The position numbers and the translations under genes were made by a program. DNA of 64,000 nt, from assembly GCA_022824395.1 (NCBI GenBank), contig JAJDZX010000113.1, forward strand, positions 113,826 through 177,825, given 5' to 3'. Under the pieces are notes generated by a model. It was given only the letters and a program-made list of their open reading frames with translations. It had not been told where the DNA came from and made no database searches. Positions 60,591 through 64,000 of this stretch are shown one piece after another (within the stretch, counting starts at the first letter, position 1; every line of letters begins with the position of its first letter). The stretch comes from Alphaproteobacteria bacterium. Lineage in GTDB: Bacteria; Pseudomonadota; Alphaproteobacteria; TMED109.

Positions 60591-62918
60591 ATGCCAAAAT
60601 CTGTACCGCGTTCCCCTTCGGACGCTGGACCTTCCGGCCGCCGCGGTGAGCGCCCGTCGGGGCCACGGCCCGGAACCCAGGCGCCGACCGAGCATCCGCC
60701 GAAGTCTCGTCGCCCGCCGACCTCGCAGGGGTCGCGTGATGATGCCGGGCCGCCGCGGCGCGCGGCGGGCCCGCGCGGGCGTGATGAGCGGAAGCGCGGG
60801 TTCCGGGCCGACGGCGGCGAACGCGCCCGCGGGGGACAGCGCCGGAGTGAAGCGGGCAAGGCCGCCGGGCGGCCGCCACGTGCGGCGGGACCACGCGCCC
60901 GCGATGCCCACGGGGGCAGGTTCCGGGCCGACGGCGGCGAACGCGCCCGGGGGGGACAGCGCTGGGGTGATTCGGGCAGGGGCGACCGTCCGGCGCGCAG
61001 GTTCAAGGAACCGACCGGAGAGCCCTCGGCCACCCGCCCGGACCGGACACGGCCCCGACCCGGCGGCGGCTTCCGCGCTTCCGCCGGGAGACGGCCGGAC
61101 TCGCCGCCGCAGGCCGGCAATGGGGAGCGTTCCAGGGGCGCATGGCGACCGGAGAGGCGAGCCGAATCGCCGGGGACCCGAAGAACCGATCGACGGCAGC
61201 ATGGTGGAGTGGCCGGCGGGCCCCGGCAGCGACGGCCCGACGGTGCGCCAACTGCCACCGCACCACCGCGCGACTCCCGATCAGGTCGCGACGGCGGCCG
61301 CCGCCGACCGGAGCGGGACCGGCGACACGGGGGCGAGGACCCGCGGACCGCCGACCGGTATGGACGTGAACCGCGCAGCGGGCGAGCGCGGAACGTCTCG
61401 CGCCATCACGATAGCCGTGAAGGCGCGGCCCCGCCCGCCCGCCCGGCGGCTCCCGTCGAGCGCCGACCAGCCGTCCGCACGCCGGGGCCTGCCGGCCGGA
61501 GCAGGGGATCGGGAGTTGGCAGCGGAACTGGGCATGCGTCGCGCCACGACGACCGTGGTGGCGGCCTCCACACCGGCCGACCGGCCGGTCGACGTCGGGA
61601 TCAGGGCTCCGGGCCGTCCGGCGATCCGAAGCAGCTGCTGCGGGCTCGCCAGGCGGCGGCGGCGATCCTGACGTCCGTACTGTTTCGGAACACGGCGCTG
61701 CAGGCCGCGCTGGCGGCGTCCCCGCTGCTGCCCGGCCTCGATGATCGTGACCGCGCATTCGCCCGTGCCCTGGTGACGACCGCACTGCGCCGGCGCGGCC
61801 AGATCGATGCCGTCATCGGTACGTTTCTGGAGCGACCGCTCCCTCCCGGGGCCCGGCACGCCTGGCTGATGCTCCTCATGGGGGCTGCCCAGATCCTGTT
61901 CCTTCGAGTCCCTTCCTACGCCGCCGTGTCGACCTCGATGGAGCTGCTGATCCGCGGACCGGGCCGAACCTGGCGGGGACTGGTCAACGCTGTCCTCCGC
62001 GGCATCGCCGACCGCGGGGCGAAGATCGTCATGGACCAGGACGCCGGGCGACTGAATACCCCGGAGTGGCTCTGGCACTCGTGGTCGCGCACCTACGGGC
62101 CGGACACGACCGCCCGGATCGCCACCGCGCACCTGGCGGAACCCATGCTTGACGTGTGCCCGAAAGCGGACCCGGAAACCTGGGCGGCACGGCTCGGCGG
62201 CACGGTCGTGCTGACGGAAGGCGTTCGGCTGGCGGCGGCGGGCGCCGTCGAGGCGCTGGCGGGTTTCCGCGAAGGCGCCTGGTGGGTGCAGGACGCGGCG
62301 GCACAGCTTCCCGTGCGGCTGTTCGGAGATGTTGCGGGGCGGAGCGTTGCCGACCTGTGCGCCGCGCCGGGGGGCAAGACCCTGCAGCTGGCCGCGCGCG
62401 GCGCCAGGGTGACGGCGCTGGATATCTCGGAAGCGAGAATGCGGCGGCTGTCCGCCAACCTCGTCCGCACGCGGCTGGTCGCCGAGACCGTGGTCGCGGA
62501 TGCGACGGACTGGAACAGCGCGCAGCCCTTCGATGCGGTGCTCGTCGACGCACCATGCACGGCCACCGGCACCATCCGCAGGCGCCCCGACATTCCCTGG
62601 CAGCGCACGGCCGGTGATGTCCGGGCCCTCAACCCGCTGCAGGACGGCCTGCTCGACAGTGCGCTGCGGCTGGTCCGTCCGGGCGGGCTGGTGGTCTACA
62701 CGGTGTGCTCGCTGGAACCGGAAGAAGGCAGGAACCGGGTGCAGGCGCTCCTCGACCGCGATCCGGCGGCAGAACTGGTGGCCGTCGATGCGAACGCCGA
62801 TACCCTTCCGGCCCCGTTCGTGACGGAAGACGGGTACCTTCGGACGTTGCCTTGCCACCTGGCTGACGCCGGGGGCGCGGACGGTTTCTTCGCCGCCCGG
62901 CTCCGCCGCCGAGGCTGA
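60591..62918 (+). CDS. rsmB: 16S rRNA (cytosine-967-C5)-methyltransferase with long Arg/Gly-rich N-terminal extension
   Basis: RsmB methylates C967 of 16S rRNA. The conserved protein begins near residue 345 with a NusB-like domain (LLRARQAAAAILTSVLFRNT) and continues as a SAM methyltransferase with DLCAAPGGKTLQLA. It shows the two functional cysteines, in VDAPCTATGTIRRRPDIPW (about residue 655) and YTVCSLEPEEGRN (about 706). Ahead of it is a 340-residue region of RG, RR, GGR and DR runs with no predicted fold, absent from typical 430-450-residue RsmB. I place the start at the ATG at 60591 (MPKSVPRSPSD); the frame is continuous into the enzyme, and no better start is seen at the domain boundary. 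Confidence 0.88.
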   Translation: MPKSVPRSPSDAGPSGRRGERPSGPRPGTQAPTEHPPKSRRPPTSQGSRDDAGPPRRAAGPRGRDERKRGFRADGGERARGGQRRSEAGKAAGRPPRAAGPRARDAHGGRFRADGGERARGGQRWGDSGRGDRPARRFKEPTGEPSATRPDRTRPRPGGGFRASAGRRPDSPPQAGNGERSRGAWRPERRAESPGTRRTDRRQHGGVAGGPRQRRPDGAPTATAPPRDSRSGRDGGRRRPERDRRHGGEDPRTADRYGREPRSGRARNVSRHHDSREGAAPPARPAAPVERRPAVRTPGPAGRSRGSGVGSGTGHASRHDDRGGGLHTGRPAGRRRDQGSGPSGDPKQLLRARQAAAAILTSVLFRNTALQAALAASPLLPGLDDRDRAFARALVTTALRRRGQIDAVIGTFLERPLPPGARHAWLMLLMGAAQILFLRVPSYAAVSTSMELLIRGPGRTWRGLVNAVLRGIADRGAKIVMDQDAGRLNTPEWLWHSWSRTYGPDTTARIATAHLAEPMLDVCPKADPETWAARLGGTVVLTEGVRLAAAGAVEALAGFREGAWWVQDAAAQLPVRLFGDVAGRSVADLCAAPGGKTLQLAARGARVTALDISEARMRRLSANLVRTRLVAETVVADATDWNSAQPFDAVLVDAPCTATGTIRRRPDIPWQRTAGDVRALNPLQDGLLDSALRLVRPGGLVVYTVCSLEPEEGRNRVQALLDRDPAAELVAVDANADTLPAPFVTEDGYLRTLPCHLADAGGADGFFAARLRRRG
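60781..61020. repeat. 120-base tandem duplication in the rsmB extension
   Basis: Positions 60781-60900 and 60901-61020 are two diverged copies with a period of exactly 120 bases (40 codons). The most conserved block (GGTTCCGGGCCGACGGCGGC and onward) is almost identical in both. It encodes FRADGGERARGGQR twice. The frame is preserved. Confidence 0.85.
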
Positions 62919-62957
62919 TAGTCGGAACCGCTTCCGGTCCCGATTCGGGTACAATTG

Positions 62958-63025
62958 CGAAGAGGCTTATATACTTACTTACCCATAATATTGCCTATAT
63001 GTTCCAGTAGTGTATCATTCAGAGC
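62958..63025. other. AT-rich left flank of the tnpB element
   Basis: After the GC-rich rsmB end the sequence becomes strongly AT-rich for about 65 bases up to the tnpB ATG, including TAATAT and several TA steps. This is a sharp composition break consistent with the left end of an IS200/IS605-group element. Element ends and target site cannot be fixed from one copy. Confidence 0.45.
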
Positions 63026-63961
63026 ATGTTGCGAACGCGCGTCCAGCCCGTGCATCTGAAGCCGTCACAGCATCGCCGGCTGGACGATCTGCTGCACCAG
63101 CTGACGGACCTGTGGAACGGTGCGCTGGAGGAACGCATCGGAGCGTACCGCCGGGCCGGCGAAGCCATCAGCTACTACGACCAGTGCAAGTCCCTGACGA
63201 TCATCCGCGGCGAAGACGAGTCGTTTCGCCGCTTCGCCGTGCAGGCCCAGCGCAGCCCGCTGCACCGTCTCGACCGGGCGTTCAAGGCGTTCTTCCGGCG
63301 TGTGCAGGCGGGCGAGAAGCCGGGGTTTCCCCGGTTCAAGGGCAAGCATCGCGGCGTGCATTCGTTCGAGGTGGGGAACCCGACCATCCACCGCAAGGGT
63401 AAGCGGTATGCGCTGTCGGTGAAGGGGATCGGCGACATCCGGTTTGCGACGATGCCCGGGGGCGTCGTCCGGCAGGCGCGCATCGTGCGCACGGCGCTTC
63501 GCACGTCCGTGCACCTGGTGATGGAACTGCCCGATGGCGCCGCGGCCGGCGCGTCCGCGCCGGTGGGCATCGATGTCGGAATCAACCGGCGCGTCGCCCT
63601 GTCGACGGGGGCGTCGTACCCCGGCGTGCGTGTCGACCGCCGCCGCATCCGCAGGATGCAGAGGCTCCTGTCACGCGCCCGCAAGGGCTCGAACGCGCGG
63701 ACGAAGAAGCGCCGTCGCCTGGCGAAAGCGCATGAGCGGGTGCGGATGGCCGAACGCCATGCGCTGCACCGCCTGACGACGGCCATCGTCAGGCAGCACC
63801 ATCGTATTGCCGTGGAGGACCTGCAGATCCCGAACCTGGTCCGCAACCGGCACCTGGCAAGGCGCATCCACGAGCAACAATGGGGACGGCTCGTCCAGCA
63901 ACTGACCTACAAGCACCCATGTCTCGGGTCAAGCAAGGAATCGCCCGTGAACTGGTGTTGA
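63026..63961 (+). pseudogene. tnpB: IS200/IS605-group tnpB, internally deleted
   Basis: TnpB is the RNA-guided nuclease of IS605-group elements. The N-terminal helix-turn-helix and wedge-like region is intact (MLRTRVQPVHLKPSQHRRLD). RuvC residues Asp183 (VGIDVGINRRV) and Glu264 (IAVEDLQIPNLV) are present, and the bridge-like region RRIHEQQWGRLVQQLTYK is kept. After residue 296 the sequence jumps to a short tail ending KESPVNWC. The zinc-finger CxxC pairs and the third RuvC Asp, about 70-90 residues, are missing. The tail resembles native TnpB C-termini of the V-K-Q-E-S-P kind, suggesting an internal deletion rather than simple truncation. No tnpA is nearby. It is not expected to cut DNA. Confidence 0.82.
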
Positions 63962-63989
63962 TGGCGGTTCTTCACAGAAGTTCCACGGG

Positions 63990-63998
63990 TTATCCACA
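63990..63998 (+). promoter_or_regulatory. Perfect DnaA-box sequence at window edge
   Basis: TTATCCACA matches the consensus DnaA box exactly, with the context GGGTTATCCACAGG. A nine-base match can occur by chance in 64 kb. Whether it belongs to an origin depends on sequence outside the window. Confidence 0.35.
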
Positions 63999-64000
63999 GG

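Overview
The window is a GC-rich (roughly two-thirds G+C), gene-dense chromosomal segment. Its gene content points to an alphaproteobacterium, most likely Rhodospirillales-like. The signs are aerobic cobaltochelatase genes cobS/cobT, an RNase E with a long charged tail, a malic enzyme fused to a phosphotransacetylase-like domain, large PstC/PstA permeases, a DUF2889 protein, and the run accA - malyl-CoA-lyase-like gene - xerD - aroK - aroB - corC-like - bolA - cobS - cobT - rpmB. The organism call is inferred from gene content only; no rRNA gene is present.

Layout. 0-10.2 kb: maeB, then a complete phosphate-starvation locus phoR-pstS-pstC-pstA-pstB-phoU-phoB with a Pho-box-like site before pstS and a strong hairpin between pstS and pstC. 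10.2-19.3 kb: accessory metabolism, with an orphan TRAP solute-binding protein, a phytanoyl-CoA-dioxygenase-like enzyme, a ZIP metal transporter, an orphan NosR/NirI-type flavo-iron-sulfur membrane protein, and a three-gene catabolic run (TIM-barrel epimerase-like, enolase superfamily, maleylacetate-reductase-like). 19.4-26.3 kb: NhaD antiporter, SPFH/NfeD pair, TolC-like protein, Nudix hydrolase and MFS exporter. 26.3-42 kb: mostly housekeeping genes (fatty-acid, shikimate, cobalamin, ribosome) plus a large unrecognised exported protein coupled to a 60-residue membrane peptide. 42-47.2 kb: RNase E and a divergent cell-wall amidase. 47.2-49.2 kb: an AT-richer patch holding a Fic-domain protein with an N-terminal winged helix and an altered catalytic motif, preceded by a repeated operator-like sequence and followed by a tRNA-Glu gene. 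49.7-54.5 kb: lnt, a hydratase and PBP1A. 54.5-60.5 kb: a six-gene minus-strand catabolic cluster (class II aldolase, Zn-alcohol dehydrogenase, BKACE/DUF849, lambda-crystallin-type dehydrogenase, SDR, MFS transporter). 60.6-64 kb: RsmB with a very long Arg/Gly-rich N-terminal extension containing a 120-bp tandem duplication, then a solitary, internally deleted tnpB and one perfect DnaA box at the window edge.

How the genes work together. The pst/pho genes form a standard sensing and uptake circuit: PhoR and PhoB sense and respond, PstSCAB imports phosphate, and PhoU links the two. The catabolic clusters look like peripheral pathways for sugar acids, hydroxy acids or beta-keto acids that feed central metabolism; their substrates cannot be read from sequence. 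The least conventional items are the winged-helix Fic protein with its operator array, the RsmB extension, the orphan NosR and the 649-residue exported protein. No CRISPR array, prophage or complete antiphage system was seen. Start sites were moved to internal ATG/GTG/TTG codons where a ribosome-binding site or family length supported it.
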